Below are positions 8,592-16,786 of a stretch of DNA of 64,000 bases, piece after piece; position 1 is the stretch's first letter, and the number at the start of each line of letters is the position of its first letter. The position numbers were made by a program, and so were the translations under genes. The stretch covers positions 1,426,001 through 1,490,000 of the forward strand of contig NZ_CP044344.1 of assembly GCF_008761635.1 (NCBI RefSeq). Reading direction: 5' to 3'. The notes under the pieces are model-generated. The model saw only the letters and a list, made by a program, of their open reading frames with translations. It did no database searches and was not told the origin of the DNA. This DNA is from Nocardioides cynanchi (lineage in GTDB: Bacteria > Actinomycetota > Actinomycetes > Propionibacteriales > Nocardioidaceae).

Positions 8592-9545
8592 ATGACCGAC
8601 TTCTTGAACTTCCTGGTCGCGGGGATCTCCCGCGGCTCGATGTATGCGCTCATCGCTCTCGGCTACACGCTGGTCTACGGCGTGCTCCAGCTGATCAACT
8701 TCGCGCACAGCGAGGTCTTCATGTCGGGCGCCTTCGGCAGCCTGATCATCATCAACACCGTCGTCGGCCGCGGCACCCACGCGCTGCCGTGGTACGGCGT
8801 CATCGGCGTCCTGCTGCTCGGGCTGCTGTCCGGCGCCGTCGTCGGTGCCATCGTCGCCTGGTCCCTCGAACGCGTGGCCTACCGGCCTCTGCGAAAACGG
8901 GGAGCCCCCAAGCTCGCCTTCCTGATCAGCGCGATCGGCATGTCGTTCTTCCTCAGCGAGTTCGCGGGCAAGATGTTCAACCGGCTCAACAACAACAACT
9001 TCCCCCAGTACTTCGACCCCAACCGGCACATCCTCCACGTGGGCGGGGTCTACGTGACGATCCCGCAGCTGGTCCCGATCGTCTCCGCCCTAGTGATGAT
9101 GGTGTTCCTGGACCGCCTGGTCTCGAAGACCAAGCTGGGACGCAGCATCCGCGGTGTCGCCGAGGACGCGCCGACGGCGGCACTCATGGGCATCGACATC
9201 GACAAGACCATCGCCCGGACGTTCATCATCGGCGGGGCACTGGGCGGTGCCGCCGGGTTCCTGTTCGGGACCGCGTTCACGGTGTCCAACACCATGGGCT
9301 TCATCCCCGGGGTCAAGGCGTTCGCGGCGGCGGTGCTCGGCGGGATCGGCAACATCCGCGGGGCCATGCTGGGCGGGCTGACACTCGGCATGATCGAGGC
9401 CCTCGTGCCGACCGCGCCCTGGGGCGCCACCCACGCCTGGATCGGCATCCAGTGGACCGACGCCGTGGCCTTCGTGGTCCTCGTCCTGGTCCTGATGTTC
9501 AAGCCCACCGGCCTCCTCGGTGAGCGGTTGGGACGGTCGGCATGA
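8592..9545 (+). CDS. livH: Branched-chain amino-acid ABC transporter permease LivH
   Basis: A 317-aa inner-membrane permease with about eight helices. Seen: GISRGSMYALIALGYTLVYG at the N-terminus (the classic LivH opening), LINFAHSEVFMSGAF, and the EAA-like cytoplasmic loop RSIRGVAEDAPTAALMGID that contacts the ATPases. Ends ATGA-overlapping with livM, so translation is probably coupled. The 116-bp gap after livK holds a strong hairpin. Length is close to the E. coli protein (308 aa). Confidence 0.95.
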   Translation: MTDFLNFLVAGISRGSMYALIALGYTLVYGVLQLINFAHSEVFMSGAFGSLIIINTVVGRGTHALPWYGVIGVLLLGLLSGAVVGAIVAWSLERVAYRPLRKRGAPKLAFLISAIGMSFFLSEFAGKMFNRLNNNNFPQYFDPNRHILHVGGVYVTIPQLVPIVSALVMMVFLDRLVSKTKLGRSIRGVAEDAPTAALMGIDIDKTIARTFIIGGALGGAAGFLFGTAFTVSNTMGFIPGVKAFAAAVLGGIGNIRGAMLGGLTLGMIEALVPTAPWGATHAWIGIQWTDAVAFVVLVLVLMFKPTGLLGERLGRSA

Positions 9546-11764
9546 ATCTCCTCACCCTCGAGCACGCCAAGCGCCTGGCCGCCTGCCTGGCCCTGGGAGT
9601 CGTCCTCGCGTGCATGGTCGGCCCGCAGGAGGGCAACCAGAGCGACTTCGGCTACGCGTTCCGGACCGCGGTCTTCGACCCCCGCATCTTCGTGTTCCTG
9701 CTGATCGGGGTGGCCGTCTTCGTCGCCAACCTCTTCTGGTCGCGGATCGTCCCCTACATCCTGCGTCCCGGCGTCCGCCCCTTCGTGGCCGGTGTCGCCT
9801 CGGTGGTGGCGTCGTACGACCTGCTGAACTGGAGCGACAACTCCAGCCTGACCGAGGGCAAGCTCGGCACCCTGGCGCCGCTCGCCCGCGAGACCAGCGG
9901 GCTGAGCAGCCTCACCCGCCTCTTCTACGGTTCCGCGGTCCCGGCGATGTACTGGCTGGTCCTGGTGCTCGCCGTCGTCCTGACCGGTGCCGCGCTGATC
10001 ACCCGTCGCGCAGTCTTCGGCTGGTCGGGCGCGGCCGTCTCGGTCGTGGCCGGTGTCTGGGGCCTGGCGGCCCACAGCGAGGTCAACACCTTCCTGGGCT
10101 CCCCCGACCACTCAACCGGCGCCTTCGTCGGGCTGATGGGCTACCTCGCCGTCGCGGGTGCCGCCATCACCGCCGTACGGTCGGAGACCGACAAGGCCGA
10201 CACCGCCGGCTTCCTGGAGCGGGTGTTCGGTTGGCGGGTGGGCATGCCCCTGGTCGTCCTCGGTGCGATCTGCGGCGTCATCTCGATCTTCGTCGCGACC
10301 TGGTTCTCACCCGTCAACCGCGACGCCGGCCTGAGCGAGATGTCGAAGCTGTTCACCGGCGAGCCGGTGAGCTCCCTGACCACCGCCTACTTCGGCTGGC
10401 TGGTCTGGCTGCTCTTCGTGGCCAGCCTGGTCGCCTCCGCGGCGGCCTGCTGGCTGCGCGACTCCCGGATCGGCTGGGCGGCCACGGCGATCGGCGCGGT
10501 CTCCTTGATGATCACCCTGAGCGCCATGCACGACGCCAGTGGCGTCGCTGCCGGCCTCGGCTTCGACGGCGCCACCGCCGCCTGGCAGAACCTCGGGGTC
10601 GGGGCCTGGTTGATGTGCGGTGTCTTCAGCATGCTGACCGGCGCCGGGGCCATGGTGGCCCGCGGGATCACCGGCCGGCCCGAGGCGGGCTCGGCCCGCG
10701 CCGCGTCCAGCGACGGTACGGCGGTCCGGTCGGCCGCGGTGACCCAGGCGATCATCGTGGTGGTCCTGGCCTTCGCGCTGTTCTACCCGCCCACGGCGAC
10801 GTCGTTCTGGCAGACCGTGCTGGTCACCGAGATCGGCACCTACGTGCTGCTCGCCGTGGGCCTCAACGTGGTGGTCGGCTGGGCCGGGCTGCTCGACCTG
10901 GGGTTCATCGCCTTCTACGCGATCGGCTCCTACACCACGGCCTTCCTGACCGGCACCCTGCCGATCCGGCCGCCCGACTGGCTGATCCTCTCGCCGCTGC
11001 TGGCGATCCCCTTCGCGGTCACCATCTGTCTGCTCGCGGGGCTGGCCCTGGGGGCGCCGACCCTGCGCCTGCGCGGCGACTACCTCGCGATCGTCACGCT
11101 GGGCTTCGGTGAGATCATCCGGATCATCGCCAACAACGCCAAGCCGATCACCAACGGCCCTCAGGGAGCGTTCGGCATCCCCAACCCGGTGATCCACATC
11201 GGCCCGATCAACCTGCACTGGGGCCAGGACCCGCTCCAGTACTGGTACCTCCTGCTGGTGTTCATCACCGTCGTGGTGCTGCTGTTCCGGCGGCTGGAGA
11301 ACTCCCGGCTCGGCCGGGCCTGGGCCGCGATCCGCGAGGACGAGGTGGCCGCCCAGGCGTCCGGCGTCAACACCACGCGGGTCAAGCTGCTGGCCTTCGC
11401 GATCGGCGCCTCGACCTCCGGCCTGGCCGGGGTGTTCTTCGCCAGCCAGATCGGCTTCATCAACCCCGACAACTTCCTGCTCAACAACTCCATCCTCGTG
11501 GTCGCCTATGTCGTCTTCGGCGGGATGGGGTCGCTGCCGGGTGCGATCGCCGGCGCGGCCGTGCTCACCTGGATGCCGGAGTTCCTCAAGGACCAGGTGC
11601 CGGCCGAGGACCGCCAGATGTGGATCGGCGCGGTCATCCTGCTGATGATGATCTTCCGGCCCCAGGGCCTGATCCCGGCCCGACGTCGGGCCGCAGAGCT
11701 GCACGGCCTCGAAGGCGTGAGCACCAGCGAGACCAGAGCCGTGCCGGCCGGGGAGGGGATGTGA
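9542..11764 (+). CDS. livM: LivM-type permease with an N-terminal extra membrane domain
   Basis: 740 aa, against roughly 320-430 aa for typical LivM. The C-terminal part (about 405-715) is ordinary LivM: TYVLLAVGLNVVVGWAGLLD, LRGDYLAIVTLGFGEIIRII, the ATPase-coupling loop WAAIREDEVAAQASGVN, and a final FRPQGLIPARRR. The first ~400 residues contain about nine or ten further hydrophobic segments (for example near 13-28, 50-66, 137-157, 231-251, 285-305 and 350-368) of a family I do not recognise, ending in an Ala/Ser-rich linker (about 380-400). No in-frame stop or second strong start separates the parts, so this is one fused protein. It overlaps livH by 4 bp. Confidence 0.9.
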   Translation: MNLLTLEHAKRLAACLALGVVLACMVGPQEGNQSDFGYAFRTAVFDPRIFVFLLIGVAVFVANLFWSRIVPYILRPGVRPFVAGVASVVASYDLLNWSDNSSLTEGKLGTLAPLARETSGLSSLTRLFYGSAVPAMYWLVLVLAVVLTGAALITRRAVFGWSGAAVSVVAGVWGLAAHSEVNTFLGSPDHSTGAFVGLMGYLAVAGAAITAVRSETDKADTAGFLERVFGWRVGMPLVVLGAICGVISIFVATWFSPVNRDAGLSEMSKLFTGEPVSSLTTAYFGWLVWLLFVASLVASAAACWLRDSRIGWAATAIGAVSLMITLSAMHDASGVAAGLGFDGATAAWQNLGVGAWLMCGVFSMLTGAGAMVARGITGRPEAGSARAASSDGTAVRSAAVTQAIIVVVLAFALFYPPTATSFWQTVLVTEIGTYVLLAVGLNVVVGWAGLLDLGFIAFYAIGSYTTAFLTGTLPIRPPDWLILSPLLAIPFAVTICLLAGLALGAPTLRLRGDYLAIVTLGFGEIIRIIANNAKPITNGPQGAFGIPNPVIHIGPINLHWGQDPLQYWYLLLVFITVVVLLFRRLENSRLGRAWAAIREDEVAAQASGVNTTRVKLLAFAIGASTSGLAGVFFASQIGFINPDNFLLNNSILVVAYVVFGGMGSLPGAIAGAAVLTWMPEFLKDQVPAEDRQMWIGAVILLMMIFRPQGLIPARRRAAELHGLEGVSTSETRAVPAGEGM

Positions 11765-11768
11765 CGCG

Positions 11769-12671
11769 ATGACGACCACCGCACCGGACGCCGCGAAGGC
11801 GCCACCCACCGACGTCGTGTACGACGTCCGGGACATCACGCTCACCTTCGGCGGGGTCACCTCGCTCTCCGAGCTCAGCCTGCAGATGCACCGCGGCGAG
11901 ATCCTGGCGATCATCGGCCCCAACGGCGCCGGCAAGACCTCGCTGTTCAACTCCCTGACCGGGGTCTACACCCCGCAGAAGGGCTCGATCACCGTGGCCG
12001 CACGGGTCGGTGACCAGCCGACCTCGGTGATCTACGAGTCGGGGCTGATCACGAAGAAGACCCGCAGCCTGAAGACCCATGTGATCAACCACCTCGGCGT
12101 GGCCCGGACCTTCCAGAACATCCGGCTCTTCCCGGCCCTGACCGCGCTGGAGAACGTCAAGGTGGGCGTGGAGACCCGGATGAAGTCCGGTCCCGTCGCC
12201 GCCATGCTCGGCCTCCCCCGCCAGCGCCGCGAGGAGCGCGAGTCAACTGTCCGCGCCGTCGAGCTGCTCCGCTTCGTCGGGCTCGCGCACCGTGCCAACG
12301 AGCTGGCCGGCTCCTTGGCGTACGGCGAGCAGCGCCGTCTCGAGATCGCCCGGGCGCTCGGGACCGACCCCGGCGTGATCCTCCTCGACGAGCCGGCGGC
12401 CGGCACCAACCCGGTCGAGAAGCGCGAGCTGGCCGACCTGATCCGCAAGATCAACGAGGTCGACGGGATCTCCGTGCTGCTGATCGAGCACGACATGAAG
12501 CTGGTGATGTCGGTGGCCCACCGGCTGGTCGTGCTGAACTTCGGGATCAAGATCGCCGAGGGCTCGCCCGAGCAGATCCAGAAGGACCCCGCCGTCGTCG
12601 CGGCCTACCTCGGCACCGCGGACGACGACGAGCTGCCCGCAGCGACCGACGAGCCCGGAGGTGCCTCGTGA
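11769..12671 (+). CDS. livG: Branched-chain amino-acid ABC transporter ATP-binding protein LivG
   Basis: A 300-aa ATPase subunit. Seen: Walker A GPNGAGKTS, a family-typical insertion between Walker A and the Q-loop ending VARTFQNIRLF (Q-loop Gln), signature LAYGEQRRLEIARAL in place of LSGGQ as is usual in LivG, Walker B VILLDEPAAG, and switch LLIEHDMKLVM. The acidic C-terminal tail (DDDELPAATDEPGGAS) is an extension. ATP hydrolysis here drives the LivHM channel together with LivF. Starts 4 nt after livM and overlaps livF by 4 bp. Confidence 0.95.
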   Translation: MTTTAPDAAKAPPTDVVYDVRDITLTFGGVTSLSELSLQMHRGEILAIIGPNGAGKTSLFNSLTGVYTPQKGSITVAARVGDQPTSVIYESGLITKKTRSLKTHVINHLGVARTFQNIRLFPALTALENVKVGVETRMKSGPVAAMLGLPRQRREERESTVRAVELLRFVGLAHRANELAGSLAYGEQRRLEIARALGTDPGVILLDEPAAGTNPVEKRELADLIRKINEVDGISVLLIEHDMKLVMSVAHRLVVLNFGIKIAEGSPEQIQKDPAVVAAYLGTADDDELPAATDEPGGAS

Positions 12672-13384
12672 GCCTGCTCGAGGTCGACGACATCGAGGTG
12701 CGCTACGGCGCGATCCGGGCCCTGAAGGGTGTCTCCTTCGAGGTCGACGAGGGCGAGGTCGTGGCCCTCCTGGGTGCCAACGGCGCCGGCAAGACCACCA
12801 CCCAGAAGACCGTGTCGGGGATGATGCGGCCGAGCCTGGGCGAGATCCGCTTCGACGGCGACCGGATCGACGGCCTCCCGGCGCACGAGCTGATCCACCG
12901 CGGCATCTGCCACGTGCCCGAGGGCCGGCGGGTCTTCCCGCGGATGACGGTGGCGGAGAACCTCGACATGGGCGCCTTCCGCTTCAAGCGGGCCGACCCG
13001 GAGATGCTGGCCCGCGTCTACGAGCTGTTCCCGCGGCTCAAGGAGCGGATCGCGCAGTACGCCGGGACACTCTCCGGAGGCGAGCAGCAGATGCTCGCGA
13101 TCGGCCGGGCCCTGATGGGCAAGCCGCGGCTGCTGCTGCTCGACGAGCCGTCCATGGGGCTGGCTCCGCTGATCGTGCGCCAGATCTTCGACATCGTGCG
13201 AGAGATCAACAAGGAGGGCGTGACCGTGCTGATCGTGGAGCAGAACGCCGCCCAGGCGCTCGGTCTGGCCAGCCGCGGCTACGTCCTCGAGACCGGTGAG
13301 ATCGTGCTGTCCGGGTCCGGCCAGGACCTCCTCTCCGACGATCGGATCCGCGCGGCGTACCTCGGCGAGGAGATCAACACCTGA
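12668..13384 (+). CDS. livF: Branched-chain amino-acid ABC transporter ATP-binding protein LivF
   Basis: 238 aa, the family's usual size. Seen: Walker A GANGAGKTTT, ICHVPEGRRVFPRMTVAENL (Q-loop region with the LivF-typical PEGR), signature LSGGEQQMLAIGRALM, Walker B LLLLDEPSMGLAP, and switch LIVEQNAAQAL. Pairs with LivG. The GTG start overlaps the livG stop (GTGA). Last gene of the operon; the tRNA-like gene begins 35 nt after its stop, with its own probable promoter overlapping the livF end. Confidence 0.95.
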   Translation: MSLLEVDDIEVRYGAIRALKGVSFEVDEGEVVALLGANGAGKTTTQKTVSGMMRPSLGEIRFDGDRIDGLPAHELIHRGICHVPEGRRVFPRMTVAENLDMGAFRFKRADPEMLARVYELFPRLKERIAQYAGTLSGGEQQMLAIGRALMGKPRLLLLDEPSMGLAPLIVRQIFDIVREINKEGVTVLIVEQNAAQALGLASRGYVLETGEIVLSGSGQDLLSDDRIRAAYLGEEINT

Positions 13385-13408
13385 CGTAGGAGCGTCATCC
13401 GGTAGGTT
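13381..13408 (+). promoter_or_regulatory. Candidate promoter of the tRNA-like gene
   Basis: CTGACG (13381-13386) and TAGGTT (13403-13408) are spaced 16 nt apart, a fair actinobacterial housekeeping promoter. Transcription would begin a few nt before the 5' end of the tRNA-like gene at 13420. The -35 box overlaps the livF stop codon. Confidence 0.45.
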
Positions 13409-13419
13409 TGCCGACCGTT

Positions 13420-13492
13420 GCCCCGGTATCCCAACGGCAGAGGAAATGGTCTCAAACACCATCGAGTGTGGGTTCGAATCCCACCCGGGGCA
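13420..13492 (+). tRNA. tRNA-like gene, anticodon CAA (Leu), short variable loop
   Basis: A 73-nt cloverleaf. Acceptor GCCCCGG pairs perfectly with CCGGGGC, discriminator A, no encoded CCA. Anticodon stem ATGGT/ACCAT is perfect, with loop CTCAAAC giving anticodon CAA (decodes UUG, Leu). The T arm GTGGG-TTCGAAT-CCCAC is canonical. The D arm has TCCC opposite AGGA, so one C-A mismatch, and an 8-nt loop with GG. The variable region is only 5 nt (CGAGT), whereas bacterial tRNA-Leu is class II with a long variable arm. It folds like a class I tRNA with a Leu anticodon and may be a non-standard or specialised tRNA. The LAGLIDADG gene follows 35 nt downstream. Confidence 0.8.
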
Positions 13493-13527
13493 CGAGGGAT
13501 GTCGGCACCCAGAGCCACAGTGGTGGC

Positions 13528-14274
13528 ATGTACACGCGCCGGGCCAGAGAGGCCGCGCTGGCGGCCCTCGCGGCAGGCGAGACCGCCGCGGAGGTCAGTC
13601 GTCGTCTCGGTGTCGCGCGCTCGACGCTACGCGCCTGGACCCGTGATCCGCAGGGCCGGGCGGAGGACGACGACTGCCCCGGCTGCTCTGGCTGCGCGGT
13701 CGACGGGTCCGCCTACGCTGCCCTCCTGGGCTTCTATCTCGGAGACGGATGCCTCTCGGCGGCGGCGCGCTACGTCGTCTTTCGGGTGTCCTGCGACGCG
13801 TCTTACCCGCGCGTCGTCGACGACGTCACCCACCTGATCACCCTCGTGCGACCTGGGTCCAAGGTCTTCCACGTGACCGCACCCGGCACCGTGGTCGTCC
13901 AGTCCCACTGGAAGCACTGGCCGTGCCTGTTCCCCCAGCACGGTCCCGGGCGCAAGCACGAGCGCCCGATCGTCCTCGAGCCCTGGCAGCGACAGGTCGT
14001 GGCGGCGCACCCGGGAGACTTCCTGCGGGGGCTCTTCCACTCCGACGGCAGCCGGACGGCCAACTGGGCCAGGCGCACGGTCCAGGGGCAGCCCCGTCGC
14101 TACGACTACCCGCGCTGGGAGTTCGTGAACCACTCCGCCGACATCCTCGGGCTCTGCACGTGGGCTCTCGACCTGTGCGAGATCCGGTGGCGCCGACCAC
14201 GGCCGGTGTGCGTCGCGGTCTCCCGACGTGACGACGTACGCCGTCTGGACGAGCTGATCGGCCCGAAGGCCTGA
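13528..14274 (+). CDS. HTH and two-motif LAGLIDADG protein linked to a tRNA-like gene
   Basis: 248 aa. Seen: a helix-turn-helix at about 5-38 (ALAAGETAAEVSRRLGVAR), a short Cys cluster CPGCSGC (50-56), LAGLIDADG motif 1 LLGFYLGDG (66-74), a central conserved-looking block HWPCLFPQHGPGRKHERP (130-147), and motif 2 FLRGLFHSDG (165-174). Both motifs keep the acidic Asp used for metal binding in LAGLIDADG endonucleases. It is not inside an intron or intein; it stands alone right after the tRNA-like gene, and its frame stays open back through that gene to a TTG at 13408. The RBS is weak (GGTGG). From memory, homologues occur widely in actinobacteria as uncharacterised proteins. Nuclease, maturase or regulatory roles are all possible. 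Converges on pyk with 2 nt between. Confidence 0.8.
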   Translation: MYTRRAREAALAALAAGETAAEVSRRLGVARSTLRAWTRDPQGRAEDDDCPGCSGCAVDGSAYAALLGFYLGDGCLSAAARYVVFRVSCDASYPRVVDDVTHLITLVRPGSKVFHVTAPGTVVVQSHWKHWPCLFPQHGPGRKHERPIVLEPWQRQVVAAHPGDFLRGLFHSDGSRTANWARRTVQGQPRRYDYPRWEFVNHSADILGLCTWALDLCEIRWRRPRPVCVAVSRRDDVRRLDELIGPKA

Positions 14275-14276
14275 GC

Positions 14277-15725
14277 TCAGGTGATCCGGCGGTAGGCCGG
14301 GGTGACCTCGTGCAGGGCATCGCCCATCCGGTGGATCCGCATCGCGTTGGTCGAGCCGGGGATGCCCGGCGGCGAGCCGGCGATGATCACGACCTGGTCG
14401 CCCTCGGAGACCCGGCCGATCTCCAGCAGCGCCTCGTCGACCTGGCGCACCATCTCGTCGGTGTGCTCGACGTCGCCGGCCAGGAAGGTCTCGATGCCCC
14501 AGCTCATCGACAGCTGCGAGCGCACCTTGGCCACCGGGGTGAAGGCGAGCACCGGCACCCGCCCGCGATAGCGCGAGAGGCGACGGGCCGAGTCGCCGGA
14601 CTGGGTGAAGGCGACGAGGTACTTCGCGCCGACCCGGTCGGCCACCTCGGCCGCGGCCTTGGCGATCACGCCGCCGCGGGTGCGGGGCTGCCAGTCGATG
14701 GCGGCCATGCTGGCCAGGGCGTGGTCCTCGGTGGAGGCGACGATCCGGGCCATGGTCTCGACGGTCTCGATCGGGAACTCCCCGACGCTGGTCTCGCCCG
14801 AGAGCATCACCGCGTCCGCACCGTCGAGGACCGCGTTGGCGACGTCGGAGGCCTCCGCGCGGGTCGGGCGGGGGTTGCTGATCATGGACTCCAGCATCTG
14901 CGTCGCCACGATCACCGGCTTGGCGTTGCGGCGAGCCTTGTCGATCACCCGCTTCTGGAGGAACGGCACGTCCTCCAGCGGGCACTCGACCCCGAGGTCG
15001 CCCCGAGCCACCATGAACGCGTCGAACGCCTTGACCACCTCGTCGAGGTTGTCGATCGCCTGCGGCTTCTCGATCTTGGCGATGATCGGCAGCATCACGC
15101 CTTCTTCGCGCATGATCGCGCGGACGTCGTCGGCGTCGCTGCCCGAGCGCACGAAGGACAACGCGATGAAGTCGACCGAGGTCCGCAGCGCCCAGCGCAG
15201 GTCCTCCTTGTCCTTCTCCGACAGGGCGGGCACGCTCACCGCCACCCCCGGCAGGTTGAGGCCCTTGTGGTCGCTGACCTTGCCGGCCACCTCGACCTCG
15301 GTGGTGACGTCCTCACCGTCCACGCCGACCACGCGCAGCCGGAGCTTCCCGTCGTCGACCAGGATCGGGTCGCCCGGGCTCACGTCGCCCGGCAGCCCGT
15401 CGTACGTCGTGCCGCAGATGCTGGCGTCACCCTCCACGTCGCGCGTGGTGATCACGAAGGTCGCGCCCTTGGCCAGCTTGACCTTGCCGTCCTTGAAGGT
15501 GCCCAACCGGATCTTCGGGCCCTGGAGGTCGGCGATGATGCCGACGCCGTGCCCGGTGTCGTCGGAGGCCTGGCGGACCATGTCGTAGCGGCGCCGGTGC
15601 TCCTCGTGGCTGCCGTGGCTCATGTTCAGCCGGGCGACGTCCATGCCGGACTCGACGAGCTTGCGGATCATCTCGGGGGTGTCGACCGCGGGACCGAGGG
15701 TGCACACGATCTTGGCTCTACGCAC
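14277..15725 (-). CDS. pyk: Pyruvate kinase
   Basis: 482 aa; converts phosphoenolpyruvate and ADP to pyruvate and ATP. Seen: RRAKIVCTLGPAVDTPEMI at the N-terminus, GVDVGRLNMSHG-type active-site strand (here MDVARLNMSHGSHEEH), B-domain (about 70-170), catalytic Lys/Glu in IIAKIEKPQAIDNLDEV, FMVARGDLGVECP, and VMLSGETSVGEFP. A TTG 9 nt upstream is possible, but the GTG at 15725 sits 7 nt after a TAGGTT -10 box (15733-15738) and gives the family's normal N-terminus, so it is preferred as a leaderless start. Confidence 0.96.
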   Translation of the reverse strand: MRRAKIVCTLGPAVDTPEMIRKLVESGMDVARLNMSHGSHEEHRRRYDMVRQASDDTGHGVGIIADLQGPKIRLGTFKDGKVKLAKGATFVITTRDVEGDASICGTTYDGLPGDVSPGDPILVDDGKLRLRVVGVDGEDVTTEVEVAGKVSDHKGLNLPGVAVSVPALSEKDKEDLRWALRTSVDFIALSFVRSGSDADDVRAIMREEGVMLPIIAKIEKPQAIDNLDEVVKAFDAFMVARGDLGVECPLEDVPFLQKRVIDKARRNAKPVIVATQMLESMISNPRPTRAEASDVANAVLDGADAVMLSGETSVGEFPIETVETMARIVASTEDHALASMAAIDWQPRTRGGVIAKAAAEVADRVGAKYLVAFTQSGDSARRLSRYRGRVPVLAFTPVAKVRSQLSMSWGIETFLAGDVEHTDEMVRQVDEALLEIGRVSEGDQVVIIAGSPPGIPGSTNAMRIHRMGDALHEVTPAYRRIT

Positions 15726-15732
15726 GAGATCC

Positions 15733-15738
15733 AACCTA
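15733..15738 (-). promoter_or_regulatory. -10 box of pyk, leaderless
   Basis: Reads TAGGTT on the minus strand, 7 nt before the GTG start of pyk. This spacing would place +1 at the start codon. Confidence 0.45.
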
Positions 15739-15766
15739 CCCGCTGTTGGATCGATCCAAGGAACGA

Positions 15767-16786
15767 TCAGCGCACCGAGATTGTCAGGACCCCGGAGGTG
15801 ACCGACGGATCCTCACCGCCGAGCAGCCAGACCCGGTGACCGGAGACCGCGACCGCCGCGTCACTGAGGGGACGAGGCAGGGCGCCGGCCCGGGTGAACC
15901 GCCCGGTCGCCGGGTCGAACCACCACATCGCTGCCGTCTGCTGGTCGGGGCTGACCCGGCCGCCCACGAGCAGGATCCGGCTGCCGACGGCGGCGGCCAT
16001 GGCGTGCCCGAGGGGCACCGGCAGCCGGGCCACCACGCGGGTGCGTCCGGTGCCGAGGTCCACGGCCTGCACGCCGTCCAGCTCGGCACCGAGGACCTCC
16101 CCGCCGAAGACGTACGCCGTGTTGCCGATCCGGGCGGTGGCGGCGTAGCGCACGCCTCGGACCAGGTGGCCCGCGGGCGTGGTCGACCCGTCCGCCGCCA
16201 GGGAGAGGATCGTGGTCGGCACGCTGGCGCCGTCGTACCCCCCGATCACGAACGCCTGGGTGCCTCGCTGCACCACGCTCAGGTCGGAGCGGGTCGTCGG
16301 CAGGTGTCCGGTCACGTGCCAGGCGCTGTCGGTGAGCACCTGGACGACGTCCTGCTCGGTGGCGTTGCCACCGCCGACGACGGCCGGCACTCCCCCGACC
16401 AGGCCGCCGGCGACGTCGTGGACCGGCACCGCGAGGGACTGGAGTCGGGTGATCCGGCCGGTGGCCAGCTCGATCCGCAGCGCCTCGTCGGTGGACTGGT
16501 CACCGGCGACCAGGCCACCGGCCAGCACCACCGTGCCGTTCCCGACCGGAACCACCGCCTGACGGCCGCTGGCGGTCGGCAGCGTCCAGTGGGCGGCCGA
16601 CACCCTGGCGACGTGCGGCACGAACGCCTGCGGGCTCACCGTGGCGGTCCCGGCACCGGTCGGTGCGCTCGTGGGTGACGAGGTGCCGACGACACCCGAG
16701 CCGGCCGCACCCGGCGTCGACGACCCGCCGCCACAGGCGGCGAGCGCGGGCACGACCAGGAGCAGCGGCAGCAGGCGCCCTCTCAC
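15767..16786 (-). CDS. Kelch-type beta-propeller lipoprotein
   Basis: 339 aa. Seen: a short signal peptide RLLPLLLVVPALAAC with lipobox ALAAC, a Ser/Thr/Ala-rich linker (to about 55), then about five or six ~45-residue repeats with Kelch-like features, such as GTQAFVIGGYDGASV, GNTAYVFGGEVLGAEL, GSRILLVGGRVSPDQ and GHRVWLLGGEDPSV (hydrophobic strand then GG). This forms a beta-propeller outside the membrane; ligand unknown. The GTG start overlaps the stop of the upstream YVTN-repeat gene (GTGA), so the two are co-translated. No catalytic residues are recognised. Confidence 0.8.
   Translation of the reverse strand: MRGRLLPLLLVVPALAACGGGSSTPGAAGSGVVGTSSPTSAPTGAGTATVSPQAFVPHVARVSAAHWTLPTASGRQAVVPVGNGTVVLAGGLVAGDQSTDEALRIELATGRITRLQSLAVPVHDVAGGLVGGVPAVVGGGNATEQDVVQVLTDSAWHVTGHLPTTRSDLSVVQRGTQAFVIGGYDGASVPTTILSLAADGSTTPAGHLVRGVRYAATARIGNTAYVFGGEVLGAELDGVQAVDLGTGRTRVVARLPVPLGHAMAAAVGSRILLVGGRVSPDQQTAAMWWFDPATGRFTRAGALPRPLSDAAVAVSGHRVWLLGGEDPSVTSGVLTISVR

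Noticed and set aside
13420-14274. An integrated mobile element with tRNA attachment sites
   Set aside because: No direct repeat of the tRNA 3' end was seen after the LAGLIDADG gene, and there is no integrase.
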